Under the pieces are notes generated by a model, which worked only from the letters and a program-made list of their open reading frames with translations, ran no database searches and was not told the DNA's origin. The position numbers and the translations under genes are program-made. This document shows positions 1 to 10,835 of a DNA stretch of 64,000 bases, piece after piece; the stretch's first letter is position 1; each line of letters opens with the position of its first letter. Source of the stretch: Gp6-AA45 sp035652075 (GTDB lineage: Bacteria > Acidobacteriota > Vicinamibacteria > Vicinamibacterales > CAVVIG01); the NCBI GenBank assembly GCA_035652075.1, contig DASREL010000015.1, positions 62,001-126,000 on the forward strand, written 5' to 3'.

Positions 1-2542
<2,542 letters not shown>

Positions 2543-2553
2543 GGGAATCTTTA

Positions 2554-2559
2554 ATTATA
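2554..2559 (-). promoter_or_regulatory. Candidate -10 box of uvrA
   Basis: On the minus strand this reads TATAAT, 11 bp before the uvrA start codon, so the transcript would have a leader of only a few bases. The box shares bases with the TAA stop of the sulfatase gene. No convincing -35 hexamer is visible. Confidence 0.45.
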
Positions 2560-4003
2560 GGCCGCCGCGCTTGGGGTTGTCCGCTTTCTTGCTCGTCGGT
2601 TTCTCGCCCGGCCGATCGGCCGTCGTCTCGCCGTCCAGGCTGCCGGTGAAGCTCTCGTCGAGCTCGGGCAGCATCGTGTCGTTCCAGTCCAGCCACTTCG
2701 CGACCAGCCGGTCGTAGACGTCCTTTCGACGCTCCTTCAGATTTGCCCGTTCCATTGGATCGTCGACGACGTTGAACAAGAAGGTGTTGTCGAGCATCTT
2801 GAGGAACTTGAAGTCGCCGTCGCGGACCGCGCGCTGCGCGTTCGCTTTGTAGCGCCAGAACAGGGAGCGTGATTGTGCCGCCGCTGCGTCGATGAGCTGC
2901 GGCAGGAGATTGACACCGTCCGGAGGAAACCTGGGGTCCGGCGCGGTGCCTGCGGCCGCCAGGAGCGTCGGCATCCAGTCCATGCTGATCGCGACTTGCT
3001 CGGTCGTGCGGCCGCGGGGAATGCGGGCCGGCCACGAAACGATCGCCGGAATTCGCAGGCCGCCCTCGAGCAGTTCGGTCTTGCGGCCGGTGAACGGCCA
3101 CGTGTCCGCGAACCGCTCGCCGCCGTTGTCGCTCGTGAACACGACGATCGTGTTATCGAGGACGCCATTCGCGTCAAGCGCCTGCAGGACACGACCGATC
3201 TGCAAATCCATCTGCTCGATCATGCGCTGATAGGTTTTCTGCGAGCCTCCGTCAAAATCCCAGAGATCGTGCTTCGCCTGCAGCCGCTTCGATTCGGCCT
3301 CGTCCCCGGGTGCCTCCCACGGCCAATGCGGGGCGTTGAAGTGGAGGCTGATGAAGAACGGATTCGTCGAGCGCGCCGACTTGGTGATCACATCGACCGC
3401 GCGCGCGCCGAGCAAGTCCGTCAAGTAGCCCGCCTGATGAATCGGCACATCGTCGTCCCAGAAGTCGTCTTTGAAGGACGGGTCTTGATGCGAGTAGTAG
3501 TCGACGCCACCACTGCGGAAGCCATAGAAGTGGTCGTAGCCGCTCTTCAACGGACCGAAGTGCGGCAGCGCGCCCAGATGCCATTTGCCGACAAGCGTCG
3601 TCGCATACCCAGCTTGTTTCAGCACCGACGGCAGCGTGGGATGTTCGGGCGGCACACCGACGTCCTGACTGGCGGCGCCGATCGGCTCTTCGAGGCCGAC
3701 GCGCAGACGATATTGATAGCGGCCGGTGATGAGCGCGACACGCGTCGCGGTGCACACGGCGGAATTCGCATAGGCCTGCGAGAACTTCACGCCGTTGGTC
3801 GCCAGCCGGTCGATGTTGGGCGTCTTCAGATCCGGTCGGCCGTAGCACGCGACGTCTGCGTACCCGAGATCGTCGGCGAGGATGAACACGATGTTCGGTG
3901 GACGCGTCGACTGGCCGAATACGCGTTCGGTGGCGAGCGCAAGCGTTCCAAGGGCGGCACCCTGCAGGAGTTGCCGTCGGCTGACTGGATGAGATGGCGC
4001 CAT
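2555..4003 (-). CDS. Arylsulfatase-type sulfatase, Tat-exported
   Basis: Sulfatase of the alkaline phosphatase superfamily, expected to cleave sulfate esters outside the cytoplasm. I chose ATG at 4003 because it gives a Tat signal (SRRQLLQG, residues 8-15) followed by a hydrophobic stretch. Metal-binding DD of ILADDLGYAD is at residues 44-45. The active-site motif is CTATR at residues 84-88, the formylglycine site, followed by the usual ITGR helix. GKWHLG, a later TSDNGG and GRKTELLEGG are also family motifs. The motif has Ala where Pro is standard (CxPxR), which matters for which maturase could act on it. The C-terminus is charged and low-complexity. The substrate is unknown, and no maturase gene is nearby. 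Confidence 0.9.
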   Translation of the reverse strand: MAPSHPVSRRQLLQGAALGTLALATERVFGQSTRPPNIVFILADDLGYADVACYGRPDLKTPNIDRLATNGVKFSQAYANSAVCTATRVALITGRYQYRLRVGLEEPIGAASQDVGVPPEHPTLPSVLKQAGYATTLVGKWHLGALPHFGPLKSGYDHFYGFRSGGVDYYSHQDPSFKDDFWDDDVPIHQAGYLTDLLGARAVDVITKSARSTNPFFISLHFNAPHWPWEAPGDEAESKRLQAKHDLWDFDGGSQKTYQRMIEQMDLQIGRVLQALDANGVLDNTIVVFTSDNGGERFADTWPFTGRKTELLEGGLRIPAIVSWPARIPRGRTTEQVAISMDWMPTLLAAAGTAPDPRFPPDGVNLLPQLIDAAAAQSRSLFWRYKANAQRAVRDGDFKFLKMLDNTFLFNVVDDPMERANLKERRKDVYDRLVAKWLDWNDTMLPELDESFTGSLDGETTADRPGEKPTSKKADNPKRGGL

Positions 4004-4047
4004 GCGCGTAACTGTAACCTTTTGGCCCGGTGAAACGTGATGGAGAC

Positions 4048-5379
4048 ATGACAAACGTATTGATTGTTGGCGGCGGCGTCGCAGGGCTGGTCGCCGCCAT
4101 CCAGACCGCGAAGGCTGGCATTTCCACGGTCCTGCTCGAAAAGGCGTCGCTCATCGGCGGCCGCGCCATGACGCGCGAGAAGAACGGTTTCCGATTCAAC
4201 CTCGGTCCGCACGCGCTCTATCGCAAAGGCGTCTTGCGGCAAACGCTGCAGGAATTCGGCATCCCTGTGCACGGATCGCTGCCGCCGACCAACGGCGGAT
4301 TCGTGATCCGCGAAGGACGGATGCACACGCTGCCGGTCGGGCTCACGTCGTTGATGACGACGAGCGTGATGGGTCTTGCCGCGAAATTTGAATTCGCGAA
4401 GCTGCAGACATCTCTCAAGTCGATCGACGTGACATCGCTGGATCACGTCGCGCTCTCCTCCTGGCTCCAGACCAACATCCGCCACGAAGAGGTGCGCGAT
4501 GTGATGCGGATGCTCGTGCGCGTCACGACGTTCACCAACGACCCGGATCGTCAGAGCGCCGGTGCGGCACTCGCGCAGCTGCAATTGGCCGTTGCAGGGA
4601 ACGTCCTCTATCTCGACGACGGCTGGCAGACGATCGTCGACGGCCTGCGCCGCGTTGCGATCGACGCTGGCGTACGCATCGAAGCTGGCGCGGCGGCGGC
4701 ACTGGACCGCGCGGACGGACGTTCGGTCCACGCGGTGCGACTGGCTGACGGACGTTCGGTGCGCGCCGCGGCCGTGATCATTGCCGGCAGTCCGGCCGAC
4801 GTCGACGCGCTGACCGGTGTCACCCGGTTCGAGCGCGAGCTGACGCCGGTGCGCCTCGCCACGCTGGATCTTGCGCTGCGAACGCTGCCGCAGCCGCGGC
4901 GCGTCGTCGCGTTCGGCGCAGACGAAGCGACCTATTTCTCGGTCCACTCAGCGGCAGCGCGGCTCGCGCCCGATGGCGGCGCGCTGATTCACGTGTCAAA
5001 GTATTTGCGGCCCGATGAACACGCCGACCGTGCGACCGAAGCGGAGCTCGAGCGCGTGACCGACCGAATGCAGCCCGGCTGGCGCGATGCGCTCAACTCG
5101 AAGCAGTTCCTGCCGAACCTCACCGTGACGCACGCCGAACTGCTCGCGTCGCGCGGCGGCATCGGTGGACGTCCGTCGGTGCAACTCGACGCGTTCGACA
5201 ACGTCTTCATCGCCGGCGATTGGGTCGGCGCGCGCGGTCAGTTGTCGGACGCGGCAGCGGCCAGCGGTCGTGAAGCCGGCGCATCCGTCCGCCGCCTCTT
5301 TGGAGCCGGCTATGCGCCGGACCTGAAGGTCCGGCCTACATCAGTAGCGCAGCCCTTCAGGGCTGCCCACATCGCATGA
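4048..5379 (+). CDS. FAD-dependent oxidoreductase, phytoene desaturase/amine oxidase-like
   Basis: The N-terminus carries a Rossmann dinucleotide-binding motif (LIVGGGVAGLVAA) and a downstream EKASLIGGRAMT segment typical of the phytoene-dehydrogenase/amine-oxidase superfamily. The C-terminus has the second FAD-contact region (NVFIAGDWVGARGQLSDAAAASG). ATG 4048 places the Rossmann motif at the N-terminus; GTG 4030 is an alternative. The last 20 or so residues are encoded by two palindromic repeat units (5317-5334 and 5349-5366) and look like an added tail. The stop overlaps the start of the next sigma factor gene by 4 bp, so the two are probably co-translated. The substrate cannot be told from sequence. 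Confidence 0.82.
   Translation: MTNVLIVGGGVAGLVAAIQTAKAGISTVLLEKASLIGGRAMTREKNGFRFNLGPHALYRKGVLRQTLQEFGIPVHGSLPPTNGGFVIREGRMHTLPVGLTSLMTTSVMGLAAKFEFAKLQTSLKSIDVTSLDHVALSSWLQTNIRHEEVRDVMRMLVRVTTFTNDPDRQSAGAALAQLQLAVAGNVLYLDDGWQTIVDGLRRVAIDAGVRIEAGAAAALDRADGRSVHAVRLADGRSVRAAAVIIAGSPADVDALTGVTRFERELTPVRLATLDLALRTLPQPRRVVAFGADEATYFSVHSAAARLAPDGGALIHVSKYLRPDEHADRATEAELERVTDRMQPGWRDALNSKQFLPNLTVTHAELLASRGGIGGRPSVQLDAFDNVFIAGDWVGARGQLSDAAAASGREAGASVRRLFGAGYAPDLKVRPTSVAQPFRAAHIA
5317..5366 (+). repeat. Two tandem palindromic units in the 3' end of the oxidoreductase gene
   Basis: Unit one is an 18-bp palindrome with arms CCGGACCT/AGGTCCGG (5317-5334). Unit two has arms GCAGCCCT/AGGGCTGC (5349-5366). 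Both have a GA or TC centre and are separated by GGCCTACAT-like sequence that also follows the palindrome at 36302-36321. They are translated as the protein's C-terminal tail. Confidence 0.75.
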
Positions 5380-6293
5380 GCATCGAACAACTCTTCGGCG
5401 ATCATCGGCGCTTCCTGTGGAGCCTCGGCTACCGCATGACAGGAAGCGCCGCCGACGCCGACGATGTGGTGCAGGACACGTTCGTGCGGATGATGGAGCA
5501 TCCGCCGAAGCGGACAGATGAACCGGTGCGGCCCTGGTTGGTGAAGGTCGCGCTCAACCGGTCGCGCGATCTCCTGCGGAAGCGGAAACGTCGCGAGTAC
5601 GTCGGCCCGTGGGTGCCGGCGCCGATCGAAACCGACGAGGACGCGGCGGTTCCGTCGCACGAGCTCGCACCGGATCGGTACGATCTGCTCGAAAGCGTCT
5701 CCCTGGCGTTTCTGGTCGCGCTCGAAGAGCTGACGCCGACGCAACGCGCCGTCCTGTTGCTGCGCGACGTCTTCGATTACTCGATCGCCGAAACCGCCGA
5801 CGCGCTCGATCTGACCGAGCCAAACGTCAAGATCACGCATCATCGCGCGCGAAAGGCAATGGACGCGTACAACCAGGCGCGCGTCCCTCCGACCAAGCAG
5901 GTGCAGGACGCGAGTCGCAACACGCTCTTCGAGTTCATGCGCCGGCTGGAGGCGCAAGACGTCGCCGGGGTCGAAGCGCTGCTCGCGAGCGACGTCAAGG
6001 CGATGACGGACGGCGGCGGCGAGTTCCGATCCGCGCTGCGAACGATCGCGGGGCGAGAGAAAGTCGCGCGCTTCTTCCTGTCGGTGTCGCAGATTGGAAA
6101 AGGCATCAGCGTGCGGCCGATGATGTTGAACGGCCTGCCCGCCGTGTTGGTCGAAGTGGCGTCCGCACCAGAGCGCGTCGCGAGGCGGACGATCATGCAG
6201 ATGCAGCTGGATGCAAACGGCCGCGTCGCCCAGATCTACGTCATCTCGGCGACGCCCAAGCTGGCGGTCTTAGATCACCCGACTCGCGCGTAG
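5376..6293 (+). CDS. ECF41-like RNA polymerase sigma factor with SnoaL-type C-terminal domain
   Basis: Sigma-70 family factor with region 2 (residues about 10-75), region 4 (about 115-165, including YSIAETADALDLTEPNVKITHHRARKAM) and an extra C-terminal domain of about 130 residues resembling SnoaL/NTF2. Features of group ECF41 are visible: a WVPAPIE linker at about residue 79 (family WLPEP), a TDGGGE motif in the extension, and a C-terminal IYVISATPKL in the place of the family NPDKL motif. In this group the extension controls sigma activity instead of a separate anti-sigma factor, and the target is often the neighbouring oxidoreductase-type gene. The gene overlaps the upstream FAD oxidoreductase by 4 bp and its end overlaps the convergent CoA-transferase gene by 24 bp. 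Confidence 0.9.
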   Translation: MSIEQLFGDHRRFLWSLGYRMTGSAADADDVVQDTFVRMMEHPPKRTDEPVRPWLVKVALNRSRDLLRKRKRREYVGPWVPAPIETDEDAAVPSHELAPDRYDLLESVSLAFLVALEELTPTQRAVLLLRDVFDYSIAETADALDLTEPNVKITHHRARKAMDAYNQARVPPTKQVQDASRNTLFEFMRRLEAQDVAGVEALLASDVKAMTDGGGEFRSALRTIAGREKVARFFLSVSQIGKGISVRPMMLNGLPAVLVEVASAPERVARRTIMQMQLDANGRVAQIYVISATPKLAVLDHPTRA

Positions 6294-7241
6294 CCGGGCG
6301 CGGTCATTCGCTGCGATGCCGCACGAGGCGAGGACAGTGTCGGTGTCGGCACCGAGCGCCGGCGCGGCGGCGGTGCGCCTGAAGCCGGACACTCCGCCGT
6401 CCGTCTCGTTCACCACCGGCGTCAGACACACGTCGACGCCTTCGAACAGAGCAAGCCATTCGTCGCGAGATCGCGTGCGCATCAATGCACGCAGCTCAGG
6501 AATGTCACGCTCCCGCTGGCGCGGAATCCATTCGCGGTGATCGAGCCGCTCGCAGAATCGACGCCAAAACTTCGGCTCGAGTGCGCCGAGCGCCAGCCAT
6601 TCGCCGTCCGCCGCTTCGTACAGCGAATAGCAGGCGCTTTCGAAATCATCGGTTTCGGGAAAGCTTGTCCACTCGCGCGCCGCGTCGAAGATCGGCGCGT
6701 CGAGCACTGAACCAACGCCCATTCGATCGCGTTCGATCAGCGCTGCAAGGATCTTGATCGTCGCGTGCATCGCTGCACCGATGTCGGCAATGAGCGGCCC
6801 GGGACGTTTTGCGCCCGCAAGTTGGCCCGCGAGCGCGCGATAGTTGATGTCGTGCGCCGCCATCTCGGCGCGCGGACCGGTCAGGCCGAAACCGGTGATC
6901 GATGCGCAAATCAGTCGGGGATGAGCCGCGCGGAGCGTGTCGCCATCGACGCGCAGCCGCGCGGCCGTGGACGGACGAAAACTGTGGATGACGACGTCTG
7001 CGCGCGCGAGCAGCGCGTGCAGCACGGGCATGGCATCGGCCGACCGCAGATCGAGCGTGACGCTCTGCTTACCGCGATTGACGCGGTCGAATGCCTCGCC
7101 GAAGCGGCGCATGCCATCGCCGCCGTTCGGATCCTCGACTTTGACGACCTGCGCGCCGAGATCGACGAGCAACTGCGTCGCATACGCGCCTGGCAGCAGA
7201 CGCGTCAGATCGATGACGCGAACGCCGTCAAGCGGCGGCAC
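6270..7241 (-). CDS. CoA-transferase family III protein, alpha-methylacyl-CoA racemase-like
   Basis: CaiB/BaiF fold. The N-terminus LDGVRVIDLTRLLPGAYATQ and the following DLGAQVVKVEDP are the usual opening, and AHDINYRALAG carries the conserved aspartate in the context typical of alpha-methylacyl-CoA racemases rather than formyl-CoA transferases. About 323 residues, slightly short for the family. GTG 7241 is chosen because the family begins right at this point; it overlaps the end of the permease gene by 14 bp. Near the C-terminus a stretch GGVSGFRRT resembles a decayed palindromic repeat. Likely role is racemisation or CoA transfer on branched or carnitine-like acyl-CoAs; the exact substrate is unknown. 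Confidence 0.85.
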   Translation of the reverse strand: MPPLDGVRVIDLTRLLPGAYATQLLVDLGAQVVKVEDPNGGDGMRRFGEAFDRVNRGKQSVTLDLRSADAMPVLHALLARADVVIHSFRPSTAARLRVDGDTLRAAHPRLICASITGFGLTGPRAEMAAHDINYRALAGQLAGAKRPGPLIADIGAAMHATIKILAALIERDRMGVGSVLDAPIFDAAREWTSFPETDDFESACYSLYEAADGEWLALGALEPKFWRRFCERLDHREWIPRQRERDIPELRALMRTRSRDEWLALFEGVDVCLTPVVNETDGGVSGFRRTAAAPALGADTDTVLASCGIAANDRARLRASRVI

Positions 7242-8721
7242 GATGCAGCCGGCTGTGCTTGTAGCCGTACGAGAAGTACAGCACGAGGCCAATCACCAGC
7301 CAGATCGCGAACCGTTCCCACGCTGACGAGGGCAGGCCCAGCATGATGTAGACGCAGCCGAGCGCCGACAGAATACAGACGACCCACACCAGCGGCACGC
7401 GGAACGGCCGCGGACGATCCGGCTCGAGATAGCGCAGCACGAGCACGCCGATGCTGACGAGCATGAACGCGAACAGCGTCCCGATGTTCGTCAGGTCGTA
7501 GGTCTCCGCCGCGTCGCCGATCAACGCCCACGCTGCCACGAACACGCCCGTGATGATCGTCGTCGTCGCCGGAATCTTCGTCACCGGATGGATCCGCGCG
7601 GCCCACTTCGGCAGCAGACCATCGCGGCCCATCGCGAAGAAAATCCGCGGCTGGCCGTACTGAAATACGAGGAGCACAGCCGACATCGAGACCGCCGCGC
7701 CGAGCGCCACGAACCAGCCCACCGTCTTGAATCCGGCGACCTCGAGCGCGTGCGCCAGCGGATCCGCCGTGAGACCGAGTTCTTTGTACGGCACCATGCC
7801 GGTCAGCACGGCGCCGACGATGACGTAGATGACGGTGCAGATGGCCAGGCCGCCGAGAATGCCGATGGGCAGGTTTCGCTGCGGGTTTTTCGTTTCTTCG
7901 GCGGCTGTCGAAATCGCGTCGAAGCCGATGTAGGCGAAGAACACGATCGCCGCGCCCTGATGAATCCCGGTGAAGCCGTTGGGCGCGAACGGATGGTAAT
8001 TCGCCGGGTGCAGGTGCGTCGCGCCGACGGCGACGAAGATCGTCAGCGCGATCAGCTTGATGATCACCATGATGTTGTTCGCTGTCGCGCTCTCGCGTGC
8101 GCCGCGCAGCAGCAGCCATGTGATCAGCATCACGATGGAAAACGCCGGGATGTGGACGAGGATCGGAATGCCGGCGATGTGAGGCGCCGTATTCAACAGC
8201 CCGTGGATCTGCGGATCCGCGCTGAGGAGCGCCGTGCGATAGCCGGTCGTCATCCAAATCGGCAACTGCACACCAAATCCGCGCAGCAGCGTGTTGAAGT
8301 AATCGCCCCACGAGATCGCGACCGCGACGTTGCCGACGGCGTACTCGAGAATCAGATCCCAGCCGATGATCCACGCGACGAGCTCGCCCAGCGTCGCGTA
8401 CGAATACGCGTAGGCGCTGCCGGCTTGCGGAATCATCGCGGCCAGTTCCGCGTAACACAATCCCGCGAGCGCACACGCGCCGCCGAGCAGCAGGAACGAG
8501 AACACGAGCGCCGGCCCGGCGCCCTGGCGGATGACTTCGCCGTTCGGTCCGAGCTGTCCTGCGGCGGCGGTGCCGATCGCGCCGAAGATGCCGGCGCCGA
8601 TCACCGCACCGATCGCGAGCATGATCAGATCGCCGGCGCCGAGCGACCGCTTCAGCGCCTGCGCGCCTTCGGTCTCCTCGACCAGCTCCGCGATCGGTTT
8701 GCGTGTGAAGAGTTGCGACAT
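7228..8721 (-). CDS. APC-superfamily amino acid permease (cationic amino acid transporter type)
   Basis: About 497 residues and roughly 12 or more hydrophobic segments. It starts with ATG 8721, giving a soluble N-terminus (SQLFTRKPIAEL...) followed by GDLIMLAIGAVIGAGIFGAIG, the substrate-binding unwound helix 1 of APC transporters. The pattern of AAEETKNPQRNLPIGI and long hydrophobic C-terminal helices fits the CAT/YhdG-like branch. It would import amino acids by proton or sodium coupling. It lies 10 bp after the TIG-NHL gene and overlaps the CoA-transferase gene, so these probably form one transcript. Confidence 0.92.
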   Translation of the reverse strand: MSQLFTRKPIAELVEETEGAQALKRSLGAGDLIMLAIGAVIGAGIFGAIGTAAAGQLGPNGEVIRQGAGPALVFSFLLLGGACALAGLCYAELAAMIPQAGSAYAYSYATLGELVAWIIGWDLILEYAVGNVAVAISWGDYFNTLLRGFGVQLPIWMTTGYRTALLSADPQIHGLLNTAPHIAGIPILVHIPAFSIVMLITWLLLRGARESATANNIMVIIKLIALTIFVAVGATHLHPANYHPFAPNGFTGIHQGAAIVFFAYIGFDAISTAAEETKNPQRNLPIGILGGLAICTVIYVIVGAVLTGMVPYKELGLTADPLAHALEVAGFKTVGWFVALGAAVSMSAVLLVFQYGQPRIFFAMGRDGLLPKWAARIHPVTKIPATTTIITGVFVAAWALIGDAAETYDLTNIGTLFAFMLVSIGVLVLRYLEPDRPRPFRVPLVWVVCILSALGCVYIMLGLPSSAWERFAIWLVIGLVLYFSYGYKHSRLHRAAA

Positions 8722-8731
8722 GTGCCGCGGA

Positions 8732-9715
8732 TTATCGCACGCGGTACGCCGTGTCGTTGGACGCCACAACCATCGTCCCCGAGAGGCTGAACGCCAGGCC
8801 GATCAGCGCAGGACCAGCGACCACGAGTTCCGGATCGCGGTCGCGCGCCATCCGAAACACGCCGCTTGCGCCGGCCAACGCATCGACGACGTGCAAGCGG
8901 CCGGAGGTGTCGAACGCGAGCCCTTGCGGACGGCCAAAGCGGTCGTACGCGACGCTGACGTCGCCGTTCGGCGTGATGCGGTAAAGAGCGTCGTACGACC
9001 CCAGCGTCGGGCCGGTGACGTAGAGCGTCCCGTCTGGCGCAAGGGCCAGGTGGAAGGCCGCCACGCTCGCGGGCAGCGTCGCCATCGTCTTCGCGTGACC
9101 GTCGCGGTCGACACGGAAGATCGTCCCGGATCGATCGCCGACATACAGCGTGCCGTCCGGCGCGAAGGCAAGTCCGCACGCGACTCCCAAATCCGTTGCG
9201 AACGGTTCGGCGGTGCCGTCGGCCGCGATGCGATAGACGGTCCCTTCGAATCGACTCGAGACGTACAGGCGGCCATCCGGATCGATGGCCATCGACGTCG
9301 GATTGACGATGCCGGAGGAAAACGTTTCGCGCGTGCCGTTGGGCCGCACGCGGAAGATCGACACGGGTACTTGCTGTCCGCGCGTGCCGCTGTACGTGAC
9401 GTACAGGTTGTCGTCGCGATCGAAGATGGGGTTGTCGACTTGATGGAGGCCGCGTGCAAACGGGACCGCGACGTCGACGACTGGCGTTGCGCCGGTCACG
9501 CCAGCGATGCGGACCGGCATCGGTCCGCCTTCGAGTCCAGCCGGGACGAGGACGTCCACGCGCGACGCGGACGCGTAGACGACGCGCGCGGGGACGTCAC
9601 CGATGCGGACCTCCGGCAGAACCGGTTCGTGAACAGGGAAATCGGAGCCTTCGATGGCGATGCGACCGCCTTCGATCGCGGCGGTCGGATGAACGTTATG
9701 TATCGTCGAGCTCAA
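8732..9715 (-). CDS. IPT/TIG domain plus NHL/SMP-30-type beta-propeller protein
   Basis: The first 80 residues form an IPT/TIG-like immunoglobulin fold (VHPTAAIEGGRIAIEGSDF, then VRIAGVTG). The rest is a six-bladed propeller with repeated D-x-x-G-x-LYV units (DGRLYVSS, DGTLYVGD, DGTLYVTG, SGRLHVVD). No signal peptide is seen. Such proteins resemble gluconolactonase/SMP-30 or sugar-binding propellers but I see no confident catalytic set. The start overlaps the HNH gene end by 20 bp. Function unknown. Confidence 0.8.
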   Translation of the reverse strand: MSSTIHNVHPTAAIEGGRIAIEGSDFPVHEPVLPEVRIGDVPARVVYASASRVDVLVPAGLEGGPMPVRIAGVTGATPVVDVAVPFARGLHQVDNPIFDRDDNLYVTYSGTRGQQVPVSIFRVRPNGTRETFSSGIVNPTSMAIDPDGRLYVSSRFEGTVYRIAADGTAEPFATDLGVACGLAFAPDGTLYVGDRSGTIFRVDRDGHAKTMATLPASVAAFHLALAPDGTLYVTGPTLGSYDALYRITPNGDVSVAYDRFGRPQGLAFDTSGRLHVVDALAGASGVFRMARDRDPELVVAGPALIGLAFSLSGTMVVASNDTAYRVR

Positions 9716-10229
9716 CGTTCCAGTACAAGAAGTCGCGCCAATGCTCGGGGGCGTTGCGCAGACCGACCGTGATGCGGATGGCCGGCGCGGAATCAGGCCG
9801 CTTCGGCATCCGCAAGAGTGTCATGCCGGCTTCAGCCGGCGTGCGCCCACCTTTCTTGCGATTGCATGTGACGCAGCAGCTGACGATGTTCTCCCAGTCT
9901 TTGCGGCCGCCTTGCGCGACCGGCACGACGTGGTCGAACGTCAAATCACTCGTCGGAAAAGAGTCGCCGCAATACTGGCACGTGTGATCGTCGCGCGCGT
10001 AAATGTTCGCGCGAGAAAAAGGCACGTAATCGAAACGGCGTTTGATTTTGATGTAACGAAGAAGGCGGATGACCGACGGCAGCTTGAACGTGAACGAGAC
10101 CGCGCGCACTTCGCGGTCGTACTCGCGCACCACCTCGACTTTTCCCTGGCACAGAAGCGTGATCGCTTTCTGCCAGTGAACGATCTTCAGTGGCTCGAAC
10201 GACGCGTTGAGTAGGAGCGTTTGCTCCAT
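9696..10229 (-). CDS. HNH endonuclease family protein
   Basis: Compact HNH nuclease of 177 residues. CQYCGD and a later CCVTCN form the two zinc-binding CxxC pairs. Between them TFDHVVPVAQGG holds the catalytic histidine and the following DWENIVSCC gives the asparagine. The N-terminus MEQTLLLNASFEPLKIVHW is typical of the widespread stand-alone HNH family. After the second zinc pair, RTPAEAGM is encoded by a perfect DNA palindrome (9825-9840), but this peptide also occurs natively in the family, so it is not evidence of insertion. The gene heads the minus-strand run down to 6270. Role unknown. Confidence 0.9.
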   Translation of the reverse strand: MEQTLLLNASFEPLKIVHWQKAITLLCQGKVEVVREYDREVRAVSFTFKLPSVIRLLRYIKIKRRFDYVPFSRANIYARDDHTCQYCGDSFPTSDLTFDHVVPVAQGGRKDWENIVSCCVTCNRKKGGRTPAEAGMTLLRMPKRPDSAPAIRITVGLRNAPEHWRDFLYWNVELDDT

Positions 10230-10307
10230 CTTCGCTGAAATTTTGCCCGACAGACTGCCGAGGTGTCAACGCTATGGTACTCTGCCGGTTACGCCGATAC
10301 GACAGAC

Positions 10308-10832
10308 GTGAAACGGTTCTGTTTGCTTGCAGTCGCCGCGCTGACTTCGGCATGCGCCTCGACCGGTGCTGTACCGAAGCCATTTCCGGTGCCAGGTCGG
10401 GCCGCTCCGGCACCAACGGCGCCCGCTCCACCGCCGCCGACTTCTGGCGTCCGCGGCGGCTTCGACGGCTACGCGCTCGTCGGCACCGCGCTCGCGCTGC
10501 GCGGCACCCCATACCGCAACGGCGGCACGGATCCCAAGTCCGGGTTCGATTGCAGCGGTTTCACACAGTACGTGTTCGCGCAGTACGGCATCGCGCTCCC
10601 GCGTGATGTCCACGATCAGTTTCAGAAGGGCAAATCGATCAAACCGCAGGACGTCGCGCCAGGGGATTTGATCTTCTTCGCGACCACCGAGAAAGGTCCG
10701 TCACACGTCGGCATCGCGGTCGGCAGCGACGAGTTCGTCCACGCGCCGAGTTCGACCGGCGTCGTGCGTGTCGAGCGACTGGGATCGAGCTATTGGGCCC
10801 CGCGCTTCGTCGGCGCTAAGCGCGTCAACTGA
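10308..10832 (+). CDS. NlpC/P60 family cysteine peptidase, lipoprotein
   Basis: Predicted envelope peptidoglycan endopeptidase, 174 residues from GTG 10308. That start gives a lipoprotein signal ending LTSAC with acylated Cys16, followed by a proline/alanine-rich linker (about residues 20-47). The catalytic domain has DCSGF with Cys82, His133 in PSHVGIAVG and a third polar residue (His145). The family cleaves D-Glu-meso-DAP-type stem peptide bonds. The gene stands alone between divergent HNH and convergent metallopeptidase genes and probably has its own promoter in the HNH intergenic space. Confidence 0.92.
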   Translation: MKRFCLLAVAALTSACASTGAVPKPFPVPGRAAPAPTAPAPPPPTSGVRGGFDGYALVGTALALRGTPYRNGGTDPKSGFDCSGFTQYVFAQYGIALPRDVHDQFQKGKSIKPQDVAPGDLIFFATTEKGPSHVGIAVGSDEFVHAPSSTGVVRVERLGSSYWAPRFVGAKRVN

Positions 10833-10835
10833 GAA

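Noticed and set aside
6370..6400. Palindromic repeat in the CoA-transferase gene
   Set aside because: The arms are poorly matched; at best a decayed copy.
9825..9840. Perfect palindrome GCCGGC-TTCA-GCCGGC inside the HNH gene as a repeat insertion
   Set aside because: It codes for TPAEAGM, which as far as I recall is native to this HNH family, so no insertion needs to be assumed.
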